Shown: positions 23,842-31,776, counted from the first letter of the stretch. The stretch is DNA of 64,000 nt from Thermohalobaculum sp039513195 (GCA_039513195.1 JBCCRM010000002.1:1-64000), one strand, 5' to 3'. Translations and numbers: made by a program. Notes: generated from the letters alone by a model not told the origin.

Positions 23842-24666
23842 TCACAACCGCTCGGCATGCCAGAGGACATGATCCCGCATGAAGCTGGCGACGAAGTAGT
23901 AGCTGTGGTCATAGCCGGGCTGCATTCGGAACGCACCGGCGGTGCGGGTCTCGGCCATTGCGTTGGCCAGGGTTTCGGGCTGCAGCAGCGCCAAGAACTG
24001 ATCGGCACATCCTTGATCCACGAGAAGGTCGGATGACCAACCGGCTTCCCGAAGCAAGACGGTGGCATCGTGGGACCTCCAGGCCGCCTGGTCGCTGCCG
24101 AGATAGGCACCGAGTTGCTTCCGGCCCCAGTCGGAGGCCGAGGGATGGGCAATCGGTGCGAAGGCCGAAACAGACCGGTAGAGCCCGGGGTTCTTCAGCC
24201 CCAGGATCAGCGCCCCATGGCCGCCCATGGAATGCCCGGTGATGCCCTGGCGATCGGGATCGACCGGGAAGGCACCGGTTACGGCGGCCTGCAGCTCTTC
24301 CACCACATAATCGTACATGCGGAAATGCGGCGACCAAGGAGCCTCGGTGGCATTGACGTAGAAGCCGGCGCCTTGGCCTAGGTCAAAGGCCTCGTCATCC
24401 GCCACTCCCTCGCCGCGAGGCGAGGTGTCGGGAAAGACGAGGGCGATGCCAGCCTCCGCCGCCCATGCTTGAGCCCCGGCCTTGGTCATGGCGTTCTCAT
24501 GGGTGCAGGTGAGGCCGGAGAGGTACCAGAGGCAGGGGACGGTGGCGCCCTCGGCTAGCGGAGGCAGATAGACCGCGAAGGTCATCTCGCAGCTGCAAGC
24601 CGCAGAGTTGTGGCGGTAGACGCCTTGGACGCCGCCGAAGGCGCGATTTTCCGACAGGGTTTCCAT
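23842..24666 (-). CDS. fghA: S-formylglutathione hydrolase
   Basis: A 274-residue cytosolic esterase-D type alpha/beta hydrolase that releases formate and glutathione from S-formylglutathione. The nucleophile is Ser146 in GHSMGGHGAL; the oxyanion region is YLSGLTCTHENAM, and LVDQGCADQFL and GYDHSYYF carry the acid and histidine. Its length matches the family (about 275-280). It follows the glutathione-dependent formaldehyde dehydrogenase gene by 219 bp on the same strand, so the two successive steps of formaldehyde oxidation are encoded together, separated by a strong G-rich hairpin. Confidence 0.94.
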   Translation of the reverse strand: METLSENRAFGGVQGVYRHNSAACSCEMTFAVYLPPLAEGATVPCLWYLSGLTCTHENAMTKAGAQAWAAEAGIALVFPDTSPRGEGVADDEAFDLGQGAGFYVNATEAPWSPHFRMYDYVVEELQAAVTGAFPVDPDRQGITGHSMGGHGALILGLKNPGLYRSVSAFAPIAHPSASDWGRKQLGAYLGSDQAAWRSHDATVLLREAGWSSDLLVDQGCADQFLALLQPETLANAMAETRTAGAFRMQPGYDHSYYFVASFMRDHVLWHAERL

Positions 24667-24712
24667 GGCAGATCTCTCCGAAGTCTATCGGGGTGCAGGA
24701 TGGGAAGATTGG

Positions 24713-24763
24713 CATGCCCGCCTCCTCCCTCCACCCACCCACCCGCGGGAGGAGGCGGGCATG
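24713..24763 (-). repeat. Hairpin with G-quadruplex core, copy A
   Basis: CATGCCCGCCTCCTCCC (24713-24729) and its exact complement GGGAGGAGGCGGGCATG (24747-24763) form a perfect 17-bp inverted repeat with a 17-nt loop. On the minus strand the loop and right arm read GCGGGTGGGTGGG then TGGAGGGAGG, four G-tracts able to form a quadruplex. The 23-nt core is identical to 57841-57863. It lies between gfa and fghA and may terminate or slow transcription, or stabilise mRNA. Confidence 0.8.
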
Positions 24764-24885
24764 TGGGAAGGGAAGGCGAAGGCTTCGGTTAGGGCCGCAG
24801 GCAATGCGTCTCCGCGCGGTTTAGCGGCCGGTTCAAGCTGTCGCGCCCAAGAACCAGCCACCCGATGCGGCGGATGGCGAGGTCC

Positions 24886-25998
24886 TTAGTAGGTGACCAC
24901 TGCCCGGATCGACTTGCCCTCATGCATCAGTTCGAAACCCTCGTTGATGCGGTCGAGCGGCAAGGTGTGGGTGATCATCGGGTCGATCTCGATCTTACCT
25001 TCCATATACCAGTCGACGATCTTTGGCACATCGGTCCTGCCGCGGGCACCGCCGAAGGCCGTGCCGCGCCAGCTCCGCCCCGTCACCAGCTGGAAAGGCC
25101 GGGTCGAGATCTCCGCCCCCGCGGGTGCCACGCCGATGATGATCGACTCACCCCAGCCTTTGTGCGCGCTTTCCAGCGCTGCGCGCATCACGCCGACATT
25201 ACCGGTGGCATCGAAGGTATAGTCCGCGCCGCCCTTTGTCAGGTCGACGAGATAGGGGACCAAATCGCCCTCGACCTCGTTGGGATTGACGAAATCGGTC
25301 ATCCCGAAATGCGTCGCCATATTCGTCTTGGACGGGTTGACATCGACGCCGACGATCTGGTCCGCTCCGGCCAAGCGCAGCCCTTGAATAACGTTGAGCC
25401 CAATGCCGCCTAGGCCGAAGACGATACAGCGGGAGCCAATCTCGACCTTCGCCGTATTGATCACCGCGCCGATGCCGGTGGTCACCCCACAGCCGATATA
25501 GCAGATCTTGTCGAAGGGCGCGTCGTCGCGCACCTTCGCAAGCGCAATTTCCGGCAGCACAGTGTAATTTGAGAACGTCGAGCAGCCCATGTAGTGCAGG
25601 ATCGGGTCGCCATCGAGGGTCGAGAAGCGGGACGTCCCATCGGGCATAAGGCCCTGCCCTTGGGTGACCCGGATCTTCTGGCAAAGATTGGTCTTCGGGT
25701 GCAGGCAGTACTCGCACTCGCGGCATTCGGGCGTGTAGAGCGGGATCACATGGTCGCCCGGCTTCAGCGACGTGACGCCCGGCCCGACCTCGGCAACGAT
25801 GCCAGCGCCCTCATGGCCCAGAATAGTGGGAAACGCGCCCTCCGGATCGGCGCCTGACAACGTGAATTCGTCGGTATGGCATATGCCGGTCGCCTTGATC
25901 TCAACCAAGACCTCGCCTGCTTTGGGTCCCTCCAGGTTGACCTCGGTGACCTCAAGCGGTTTGCCCGCTGCTACTGCCAGCGCCGCACGCGTCTTCAT
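24886..25998 (-). CDS. S-(hydroxymethyl)glutathione dehydrogenase (class III alcohol dehydrogenase)
   Basis: A 370-residue zinc enzyme that oxidises S-hydroxymethylglutathione to S-formylglutathione with NAD. The catalytic zinc ligands lie in GICHTDEFTLSG and GHEGAGIV, and structural zinc cysteines in ECRECEYCLHPKTNLC. The NAD fold has FGLGGIGLNVIQG and VDVNPSK. GCGVTTGIGAV is typical of class III. The ATG at 25998 is preferred because GGGAGAG stands about seven bases upstream; an ATG two codons earlier abuts that site. With fghA it forms the glutathione route that removes formaldehyde made by XoxF. Known symbols for this gene include flhA, gfa and adhC; the local name is not determinable. 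Confidence 0.94.
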   Translation of the reverse strand: MKTRAALAVAAGKPLEVTEVNLEGPKAGEVLVEIKATGICHTDEFTLSGADPEGAFPTILGHEGAGIVAEVGPGVTSLKPGDHVIPLYTPECRECEYCLHPKTNLCQKIRVTQGQGLMPDGTSRFSTLDGDPILHYMGCSTFSNYTVLPEIALAKVRDDAPFDKICYIGCGVTTGIGAVINTAKVEIGSRCIVFGLGGIGLNVIQGLRLAGADQIVGVDVNPSKTNMATHFGMTDFVNPNEVEGDLVPYLVDLTKGGADYTFDATGNVGVMRAALESAHKGWGESIIIGVAPAGAEISTRPFQLVTGRSWRGTAFGGARGRTDVPKIVDWYMEGKIEIDPMITHTLPLDRINEGFELMHEGKSIRAVVTY

Positions 25999-26110
25999 TG
26001 TCATCTCTCCCTTTTCCGTCGCCGCCTCGCCCCTCAGGCGGTGGCTCTCTTGAGCCGAAGCCTATCATGGCCGACCGATGTGCCAAGACGAAACCCTGGG
26101 AGAAGCGCCC

Positions 26111-26314
26111 TCAGATCAGCCTCTCCTTCGTCACCAGCGCACAATGCCAGGATTTCACCTTCCATTTCCGGTGCATCACCTGCCAGCGCGCGATCCGCGG
26201 CAGCGACGAGTACAGGCACTGGCCGGCATCCATCCCGTCGAGGGTGAGCAAAAGTCGGTGTTCCCGGCAGTCGTTCGGCGCGCTCAACAGGCAGGCGATG
26301 ACGATCAGTTCCAT
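26111..26314 (-). CDS. Small conserved Cys-containing protein
   Basis: A 67-residue protein with a hydrophobic start MELIVIACLLSAPNDC, a central cysteine (AGQCLYSS), and a tryptophan-rich end (ARWQVMHRKWKVKSWHC). Short proteins with this layout (MxLVxxxCL...P..C...L...C......A.W...HP.W....W.C) are common in alphaproteobacteria and unnamed. A second, frameshifted copy is present at 17223-17414. The N-terminus could act as an uncleaved membrane anchor or leader. The start is inferred from homology, as the ribosome binding site is weak. It follows the formaldehyde dehydrogenase on the same strand by the opposite side of a 112-bp gap and may have its own promoter. Function is unknown. Confidence 0.65.
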   Translation of the reverse strand: MELIVIACLLSAPNDCREHRLLLTLDGMDAGQCLYSSLPRIARWQVMHRKWKVKSWHCALVTKERLI

Positions 26315-26403
26315 CCACGGCTCTCTCAATCCTTGTTTTTCGAAGCCCGCAAGATAGCGTTCCGCAACAATTGAGCAAAGAGACGTCGGGAGGAGACAGA
26401 AAC

Positions 26404-27057
26404 ATGCGCTGGACAGGGGCGATGCTTGCGTTTGTGCTGAACTTGGCGGTGCCCGGCGCTGCCGGATCCGCCGATACCGGTGCGACGGCCCTCGACCTGT
26501 TGTTCTCGACACCGCATCTCGCAGCGCTCGAGGAGGGGGCCGAACTGCGATACCGCCATCAGCGGCGCAGCTCCATCGCTGGCGCGATTGGGCAAGACCA
26601 CGACCGCCTTATCACGCTGGCCAAGGGCGATCCCCGGGCGCGCGAAGAAGGGGCGGTCACCGTGACGATGGACGCGGATGGCGCGCCGCGCATCTTGGAC
26701 CCGTTCCGTGGTGTTACCGGCAACCCGATCCTGCTCGTGTTCTTGGAGAGCAGCGTCTCCGCCATCTCGCGGGCGACCGGTGGCAGCCCATTCTATCTCC
26801 GCAATCGGGTGCGGGAGCGGTTACGGACAGGGCTGAGCGAAACGGGGCAAGCCGGGAGCGACGGCGGCCGCGTGCTATCGATGACGCCGTTCGCCGGGGA
26901 CCGAAATGCCGGACGTCTTGGCGATTTCGTCGATCTCGAATACCGGTTTACTCTGTCGGAAAACGCACCGGGGATGTTCCTGTCGCTTTCGGCCCTGATG
27001 CCGGAGGGTACTGAGCCCGCCTATTTCGAGGAGATCACCCTTGAAGACGACCGTTAG
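26404..27057 (+). CDS. Secreted protein of unknown function
   Basis: A 217-residue protein with a signal peptide (about 1-21, MRWTGAMLAFVLNLAVPGAAG). ALDLLFSTPHLAALEEGAELRYRHQRR opens the mature part, and GNPILLVFLESSVSAISRATGGSPFYLRNRVRERL and EYRFTLSENAPGMFLSLSALMPEG are stretches that look like a compact alpha/beta domain. The start at 26404 is preceded by GGGAGGAG; an ATG 11 codons earlier is less well placed. It overlaps the next secreted-protein gene by 17 bp. Similar proteins occur in quinoprotein clusters, but I know no assigned function. Confidence 0.75.
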   Translation: MRWTGAMLAFVLNLAVPGAAGSADTGATALDLLFSTPHLAALEEGAELRYRHQRRSSIAGAIGQDHDRLITLAKGDPRAREEGAVTVTMDADGAPRILDPFRGVTGNPILLVFLESSVSAISRATGGSPFYLRNRVRERLRTGLSETGQAGSDGGRVLSMTPFAGDRNAGRLGDFVDLEYRFTLSENAPGMFLSLSALMPEGTEPAYFEEITLEDDR

Positions 27058-27391
27058 AGCCCTGTCCTGCGCCCTCAGCCTGGCGGTCACGCCCGCGCTT
27101 GCGCAAGACACGGCGCTGAATGACTATCCGACCGTCGCCCGGGCCGATTACGTCTTTGGCTGTATGGCCGCAAACGGTCAGACGCGCACGGCTTTGGAGC
27201 AATGCGCCTGTTCGATCGACCATATCGCGACCGTGCTGTCCTATGATCGCTACGTGCAGGCTGAGACGATCCTACGCACGGTCCAGGTCGGTGGCGAGCG
27301 TGTGGCCGCTTTCCGCGGCTCGGCTCGGCACAAGGAGATGGTTGCGGACCTGCGCCGAGCACAGGCGGAGGCGGATATCGTCTGTTTCTAA
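27041..27391 (+). CDS. Small secreted cysteine protein of unknown function
   Basis: A 116-residue protein with a signal peptide (about 1-21, ending ALA). The mature part has four cysteines: ADYVFGCMAANGQTRTALEQCACSIDHIATVLSYDRYVQAETIL and a terminal IVCF. The CxC followed by SIDHIA is highly characteristic and recurs in secreted proteins next to PQQ genes. It overlaps the end of the preceding gene by 17 bp, indicating translational coupling. No heme motif is present. It could be a small periplasmic partner or metal-binding protein; this is inference from location. Confidence 0.75.
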   Translation: MKTTVRALSCALSLAVTPALAQDTALNDYPTVARADYVFGCMAANGQTRTALEQCACSIDHIATVLSYDRYVQAETILRTVQVGGERVAAFRGSARHKEMVADLRRAQAEADIVCF

Positions 27392-27444
27392 CGTGGTCTG
27401 TCTGCGACGATGTCTACGGCCCAGACGATACCCGCGAGAGCCCC

Positions 27445-28266
27445 TTAGATGCCGGCATCGACGGGGAAGGCGCGCTCGAAGATGTTTCCGTCGGTGTCGC
27501 TGGCGCGGACCTTCAAATCCGTCGCGCCGTTCGACAGATAGCGGAACCGGATCGACGGGTCCTCGCTCAGCGAAATGCCGCCGGTGACTCGGAACAGCCG
27601 ATCCTGGCCCTGCCAGACCTCCATCTCGTCAATGAAGAATGCCGGGATATGGAGCTGCGTCAGCTGATTGACCTGAAATCCGGTATAGTTCGGATGGCGC
27701 ACCATCACCTGCGCTTCTTTCCGACCATCCTGCGGCAGCGTTGCGGCCGCCTCGAACACCCGAAGTCTCATCTTGCCGACCTGTGCCATCGCCGCCTCGG
27801 CATCTTTGAGCGCAGGGGCAGAGCAGCCGCCCGAAGCCTTCACGAAGCGCGCGAATTGGTGCAGCGAGCCATCGTCTAACTCCGCTATCACACGGACATT
27901 CGAATACATGTCGACCCGCACCCGCGTCGACAAAACAATGCTGCGCCCCATGCCGGGGTCGAACTCGAACTCCGCTGCCACGGGCATGGGGTTCTCGTCG
28001 ACGAGCAGTGTCATCTTCGAAACGCTCTGACCTGCGCGGGGGTCGATGGTGATCGAGACAGGCACGGTCGCCGCGTCATGGGCGCGATATGGCGTGTCGA
28101 GGCTGATGAGCCCGGACCCGTTGTGAACCGTCTGACCCGCGTAGAGTGCTCCGCGGATCTCTTCCCACGATTGGCTGGGACGCTCAGCCGTACGGTCTGC
28201 TGCCGCGACCGGGGCAGCGAGAGCCATCGCGACGACTGCGGCGAGAGCGATGCGGGATGCGTTCAT
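27445..28266 (-). CDS. SoxYZ-like fusion carrier of the quinoprotein relay
   Basis: A 273-residue secreted protein (signal peptide about 1-22, ending VAA-A). The N-terminal half resembles SoxY (IRGALYAGQTVHNGSGLISLDTPYRAHDAATVPVSITID) and the C-terminal half SoxZ (VMVRHPNYTGFQVNQLTQLHIPAFFIDEMEVWQGQDRLFRVTGGISLSEDP). This is the quinoprotein dehydrogenase-associated SoxYZ-like carrier. In true SoxY the substrate is bound on a C-terminal GGCGG cysteine; here the cysteine lies in KASGGCSAPALKD, between the two halves. The start at 28266 has GGAGG upstream. It works presumably with the SoxH-like hydrolase at 22765-23796; the cargo is unknown. Confidence 0.88.
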   Translation of the reverse strand: MNASRIALAAVVAMALAAPVAAADRTAERPSQSWEEIRGALYAGQTVHNGSGLISLDTPYRAHDAATVPVSITIDPRAGQSVSKMTLLVDENPMPVAAEFEFDPGMGRSIVLSTRVRVDMYSNVRVIAELDDGSLHQFARFVKASGGCSAPALKDAEAAMAQVGKMRLRVFEAAATLPQDGRKEAQVMVRHPNYTGFQVNQLTQLHIPAFFIDEMEVWQGQDRLFRVTGGISLSEDPSIRFRYLSNGATDLKVRASDTDGNIFERAFPVDAGI

Positions 28267-28458
28267 GAGCGTCCTCCCAGAGGTGCCGGTCGCTGCATCG
28301 GCGCCGGCTGATTCGGATTCTGGGTACAAACTACGCCACTATTCCGGAATAGACGACCGATTTCACGATGCAGAATGTTAGTGGGAAGCCCCGCGGACTT
28401 CACGGTGATGCGATCTTCTCAAACGCTGAGAGTTTACTGGTCCCGACCTGCGACATTC

Positions 28459-28485
28459 TTGACCTTTCGCGATCCCTGTTATCTT
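28459..28485 (+). promoter_or_regulatory. Candidate pqqA promoter
   Basis: TTGACC (28459-28464) and TATCTT (28480-28485) resemble sigma-70 -35 and -10 boxes; the spacer of 15 bp is a little short. They lie 38 bp upstream of the pqqA start codon in the divergent gap between the SoxYZ-like gene and pqqA. Assigned by eye only. Confidence 0.4.
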
Positions 28486-28522
28486 GAGCACGGACCGCAA
28501 ATGAAACTTGATGGAGGCCCCG

Positions 28523-28615
28523 ATGGTGTGGACTGCGCCGAAGATCGAAGAATTGACGTGTGGCATGGAAGTCAACATGTACTTTCCGGCAGAAGACGAG
28601 CGCGAGCTGTTCTGA
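28523..28615 (+). CDS. pqqA: PQQ precursor peptide PqqA
   Basis: A 30-residue peptide, the substrate from which pyrroloquinoline quinone is built. MVWTAPKIEELTCGMEVNMY contains the conserved Glu16 and Tyr20, separated by three residues, which PqqE cross-links. The tail FPAEDERELF is typical. GGAGG lies six bases upstream of the ATG. It is followed by a hairpin with a T-rich tract and then pqqC, while pqqB is absent from its usual place between pqqA and pqqC. Confidence 0.94.
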   Translation: MVWTAPKIEELTCGMEVNMYFPAEDERELF

Positions 28616-28633
28616 GCCACCGGCTGTTGCAAG

Positions 28634-28668
28634 GGGCGCGGCGGGGAGGCTCGGCGCGCCCTTTTGTT
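28634..28668 (+). terminator. Terminator or attenuator between pqqA and pqqC
   Basis: GGGCGCG (28634-28640) pairs perfectly with CGCGCCC (28655-28661), followed by TTTTGTTT. This has the form of an intrinsic terminator 19 bp after the pqqA stop. Partial read-through would yield much more pqqA than pqqCDE mRNA, as is known for pqq operons in several bacteria. Confidence 0.75.
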
Positions 28669-28707
28669 TCGCGGTGCAATATGGCGGTGGCACTAGGGAG
28701 CGAGACC

Positions 28708-29469
28708 ATGACGAAACCGGCGATGACACCGGGCGACTTGGAAACGGCTCTCCGCCAGATCGGCGAGGAGCGCTACCACCATTTGCATCCGTTCCATCAG
28801 CGTTTGCACTCCGGCAATTGCAGTAAAGACGAGGTACGGGCGTGGGCGCTCAACAGGTACTGTTATCAGCGCATTATACCGACGAAGGACGCGACCGTTC
28901 TTGCGCGTATGGACGAGACGGAGTTGCGCCGGATATGGCGCCAGCGGATCGTCGACCATGATGGCGAGATCGGCGACGCGCCCGAAGGCGGGCTCCGGCG
29001 CTGGCTTGCGCTGACCGATGGATTGGGCCTGCGGCGCGACTATGTGACGTCGATGCAGGGCGCTCTGCCGGCGACCCAGTTTGCTTGCGACGCTTATGTC
29101 GCCTATGTGCGCGACCGCAGTCTTCTCGAAGCGATCGCGTCGAGCCTGACAGAGATGTTCTCTCCGATGATCATCGGGCAGCGGGTCAAGGGCATGCTCG
29201 CCCATTACAGTTTCGTGAGCGAAGACACGCTCCGCTATTTTGGGCATCGGCTGTCCGAAGCACCGCGCGATGCGGATTTTGCTCTCGACTACGTTAAACG
29301 ACACGCCACCACGGCCGAGACGCAAGAGGCAGCCCTTGCCGCACTCCGCTTCAAGTGTTCGATGCTGTGGACGCAGCTCGACGCGCTCTACCACGTCTAT
29401 GTGGAGGGGCATGGACACCCCGGTGCTTGGCGCCCCGGCGAAGCACTGATCGACGAAGAGGCCGCGTGA
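28708..29469 (+). CDS. pqqC: Pyrroloquinoline-quinone synthase PqqC
   Basis: A 253-residue cytosolic, cofactor-free oxidase for the last step of PQQ formation (ring closure and eight-electron oxidation). Typical stretches are RYHHLHPFHQRLHSGNCSKDEVRAWALNRYCYQRIIPTKDA, the histidine-rich IVDHDGE, and LTEMFSPMIIGQRVKGMLAHY with the core helices of the heme-oxygenase-like fold. The start at 28708 gives the usual length and has GGGAG upstream; the open frame continues back past pqqA but that part is not coding. It overlaps pqqD by 4 bp (GTGA). Confidence 0.94.
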   Translation: MTKPAMTPGDLETALRQIGEERYHHLHPFHQRLHSGNCSKDEVRAWALNRYCYQRIIPTKDATVLARMDETELRRIWRQRIVDHDGEIGDAPEGGLRRWLALTDGLGLRRDYVTSMQGALPATQFACDAYVAYVRDRSLLEAIASSLTEMFSPMIIGQRVKGMLAHYSFVSEDTLRYFGHRLSEAPRDADFALDYVKRHATTAETQEAALAALRFKCSMLWTQLDALYHVYVEGHGHPGAWRPGEALIDEEAA

Positions 29470-29747
29470 CGGCGATCCAGAATAACCGAGTGCCGCACTT
29501 GCCGCGCGGCGTGCGCCTGCGGCGCTGCAAAGTCCGGAAAGCCTGGTTTCTGCTGGCCCCGGAACGTGCCGTTAGGTTGGACGATATCGGCGCTCATATC
29601 CTGCAAAGCCTGGACGGCGAGCGCGATTTTGCCGGCGTGGTGGCTCATCTGGCTGCTCAGTTCGACGCACCGCGGGAGCAGATCGCGAAGGATGTCGAAG
29701 GCTTCCTGAGCGGGATGCACGCCCGGCGGATGGTGGAGGTGAAGTAA
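29466..29747 (+). CDS. pqqD: PQQ biosynthesis chaperone PqqD
   Basis: A 93-residue peptide chaperone that binds PqqA and presents it to the radical SAM enzyme PqqE. PHLPRGVRLRRCKVRKAWFLLAPERAVRLDDIGAHILQSLDGERDF is the winged-helix peptide-binding core, and LAAQFDAPREQIAKDVEGFL the following helices. The GTG start overlaps the pqqC stop (GTGA), and its TAA stop overlaps the pqqE ATG (TAATG), so all three are translated in tight coupling. Confidence 0.93.
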   Translation: MTAIQNNRVPHLPRGVRLRRCKVRKAWFLLAPERAVRLDDIGAHILQSLDGERDFAGVVAHLAAQFDAPREQIAKDVEGFLSGMHARRMVEVK

Positions 29748-30871
29748 TGGCCGACGGGGGATTGCGGGCCGCTCTCGCCCAAGTGCCGGTGCCGATGGCG
29801 ATGCTGGCAGAGTTGACCCATCGGTGCCCTCTGAAATGTCCCTATTGCTCGAACCCCATCGACCTTGTCCGTCGCTCCATGGAGCTGAAGACCGAGGAGT
29901 GGGCCGATGTCTTCCACCAGGCGGCCGCCATGGGGGTACTTCATGTGCATCTGTCGGGCGGAGAGCCCGCGGCGCGTAAGGACCTGCCAGATATTCTGTC
30001 TGCGGCGGTCGAGGCGGAACTCTACACCAATTTGATCACCTCGGGCGTCGGCCTCAGGGAGCCGGTGTTTAAGGATCTTTGCGAACGGGGCCTCGACCAT
30101 ATCCAGCTCTCGGTCCAGGGGGTCGATTCTCCGAGCGCCGATCGGATCGGCGGGTTCAAGGGTGGTTTCGAGACCAAGATGCGCGTGGCAGAGTGGACAG
30201 CGGCTGAAGGCGTGCCGCTGACCATCAATGCGGTAATGCATCGGCAGAACCTCGACCGGTTGGATGAGACGATCGATCTCGCCGTGCGCCTCGGTGCCCG
30301 CCGGCTGGAGATCGCTCACACGCAGTACCACGGATGGGCCTATCGCAACCGCGCCGCTCTGATGCCGACGCCGGAGCAGGTCAAGCGGGCCGGCGAGATC
30401 GCGGCCGAGGCACGACATCGTCTGAACGGTGTTTTGGTGATCGACTATGTGACGCCCGACCATTTGGCGAAGTATCCGAAACCCTGCATGGGGGGCTGGG
30501 CCCGCGTGGGACTGAACGTTACTCCGTCGGGCAAGGTGCTGCCCTGCCACGCGGCGGAGACGATCCGATCGTTGAACTTCGACAACGTCCGTGAGCGGCG
30601 GCTGGCGGATATTTGGATGCATGGTGAGGCGTTCAACGCCTTTCGGGGCACCGAGTGGATGCCGGACCAGTGCCAAAGCTGCGAGCGGAAGACGAAGGAT
30701 TGGGGCGGCTGCCGCTGCCAAGCCTTCGCTTGGAACGGCGACGCTGCCAGCATCGATCCGGCATGCTCAATGGCGCCGAACCACGACGAGATGCGTAGCG
30801 CCGCAGTCGCGGAGGCAGGCGCGGCAGCCGACGAAGACTTCACCTATCGGATGATCAAGGCGGGCGCCTAA
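29747..30871 (+). CDS. pqqE: PqqA peptide cyclase (radical SAM)
   Basis: A 374-residue radical S-adenosylmethionine enzyme that joins Glu and Tyr of PqqA. The SAM cluster cysteines are C27, C31 and C34 (CPLKCPYC). HLSGGEPAARKDL is the SAM-binding GGE motif. The C-terminal SPASM domain for auxiliary iron-sulfur clusters contains CMGGWARVGLNVTPSGKVLPCH, CQSCERKTKDWGGCRCQAF and a late cysteine (DPACSM). It ends the pqq operon with a GC hairpin over its stop codon. pqqB and a PqqF/G-type protease must be elsewhere. Confidence 0.95.
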   Translation: MADGGLRAALAQVPVPMAMLAELTHRCPLKCPYCSNPIDLVRRSMELKTEEWADVFHQAAAMGVLHVHLSGGEPAARKDLPDILSAAVEAELYTNLITSGVGLREPVFKDLCERGLDHIQLSVQGVDSPSADRIGGFKGGFETKMRVAEWTAAEGVPLTINAVMHRQNLDRLDETIDLAVRLGARRLEIAHTQYHGWAYRNRAALMPTPEQVKRAGEIAAEARHRLNGVLVIDYVTPDHLAKYPKPCMGGWARVGLNVTPSGKVLPCHAAETIRSLNFDNVRERRLADIWMHGEAFNAFRGTEWMPDQCQSCERKTKDWGGCRCQAFAWNGDAASIDPACSMAPNHDEMRSAAVAEAGAAADEDFTYRMIKAGA

Positions 30872-30879
30872 CGCCCGCC
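30859..30879 (+). terminator. Hairpin at the end of pqqE
   Basis: GGCGGGCG (30859-30866) and CGCCCGCC (30872-30879) form an 8-bp stem around CCTAA, which includes the pqqE stop codon. A short T-tract (GTTT) follows after seven bases. It lies between convergent genes and is probably the operon end. Confidence 0.55.
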
Positions 30880-30901
30880 CGATCGTTTCGCGACTGCGCC
30901 A

Positions 30902-31648
30902 TCAGCAGCCGCTTTTCAGATGCAACTTTCGACCTTCGATGCCGACGAAGGACAGGCTGCAGCCATTTCCGAGCTGTGCGGGACCGGTCCACTTGCCGAC
31001 GGTTGCCTTACCGCTGCCGACCAGCACCAGATGCGCTTCCTCGTCCTCCGCAACCAGGCGGGAGAGAAAGACCCTTTGGTCTTTGACCAGACCGGTCTGC
31101 CCAACCGATAGGACAAGATCCGTCACCACCCCACTGCTTGGCGCGGCTGCCGGCACCGCCGCAGTAGTAACCTCCGGCGCAGGAGCTGGCGCATTCGCGG
31201 CTCCTGCAGGTGCCGCAGCGGCAACCGCCTTTGCCTGCTCACCCAAGGCTGCGATGCCGGCGGAAAGACTGGCGACCCGCTCATCGAGCGCCAACAGCCG
31301 GCTGTCTTGGGCGCCCAGGGCATTGGCAATGGTGGCGAGCCGGCCCGCGACCTCGTCGCCGCCGGAGGACGCGGCGCTGACCGTGCCCGAAACTGCATCG
31401 AGCTTTGTGTCGACCGAGGCGGAAAGATCCGCCATCTCCGCATCGACGGCGGCAGACAGCGCCCCCATCTGGCCGCGCATCTCTTCGGACAGCGCCGCGA
31501 TCTGAGCGGCCATATTCTCTTCCAGGTCGCCGATCTGCTTCGACTGCTTCTGGGCCGCTGCAATCTCGTAGCCACTGTGTTGGCCGCCGATCAAAAGACC
31601 GAAAATCGCGGCCCCCGCTGCGATGACGATTGTCGTGATGTCTTTCAT
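30902..31648 (-). CDS. Membrane-anchored coiled-coil periplasmic protein
   Basis: A 248-residue protein. An N-terminal hydrophobic stretch (TTIVIAAGAAIFGLLIGG) with no clear cleavage site suggests a membrane anchor. It is followed by a long heptad-rich coiled coil (about 30-150; EMRGQMGALSAAVDAEMADLSASVDTKLDAVSGTV) and an Ala/Pro linker. A C-terminal beta domain of about 70 residues (LVLSVGQTGLVKDQRVFLSRLVAEDEEAHLVLVG...NGCSLSFVGIEGRKLHLKSGC) has two cysteines. The start at 31648 has GGGAGGGAG upstream. No known family is recognised. It converges on the pqq operon and lies downstream of the regulator genes on the same strand. Confidence 0.7.
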   Translation of the reverse strand: MKDITTIVIAAGAAIFGLLIGGQHSGYEIAAAQKQSKQIGDLEENMAAQIAALSEEMRGQMGALSAAVDAEMADLSASVDTKLDAVSGTVSAASSGGDEVAGRLATIANALGAQDSRLLALDERVASLSAGIAALGEQAKAVAAAAPAGAANAPAPAPEVTTAAVPAAAPSSGVVTDLVLSVGQTGLVKDQRVFLSRLVAEDEEAHLVLVGSGKATVGKWTGPAQLGNGCSLSFVGIEGRKLHLKSGC

Positions 31649-31757
31649 TTTTGTTGGTCTCCCTCCCGCAGGCGTCACAATGCGGCTGGCGCCAATGACG
31701 CTCGGCACAAACCCTACCATGAGTCTGCGGCGCTTCCAGCCATCTTATCCGTGTGCG

Positions 31758-31776
31758 GCGGCGCAAGCTCCGCTGG
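31758..31776. repeat. GC-rich palindrome, copy 2
   Basis: The 19-nt string GCGGCGCAAGCTCCGCTGG is identical to 5179-5197. It forms a hairpin directly after the stop codon of the response-regulator gene (minus strand) and may end that transcript, although no T-run follows. Confidence 0.5.

Noticed and set aside
26034..26405. Minus-strand 123-codon frame over the small Cys protein
   Set aside because: It reads the same strand in a different frame without any family pattern; the 67-residue frame at 26111-26314 has a recognisable layout and a paralogous remnant.
28375..28707. N-terminal extension of pqqC reaching over pqqA
   Set aside because: The extra residues do not match PqqC, overlap pqqA in another frame and contain the hairpin; a good ribosome binding site marks 28708.
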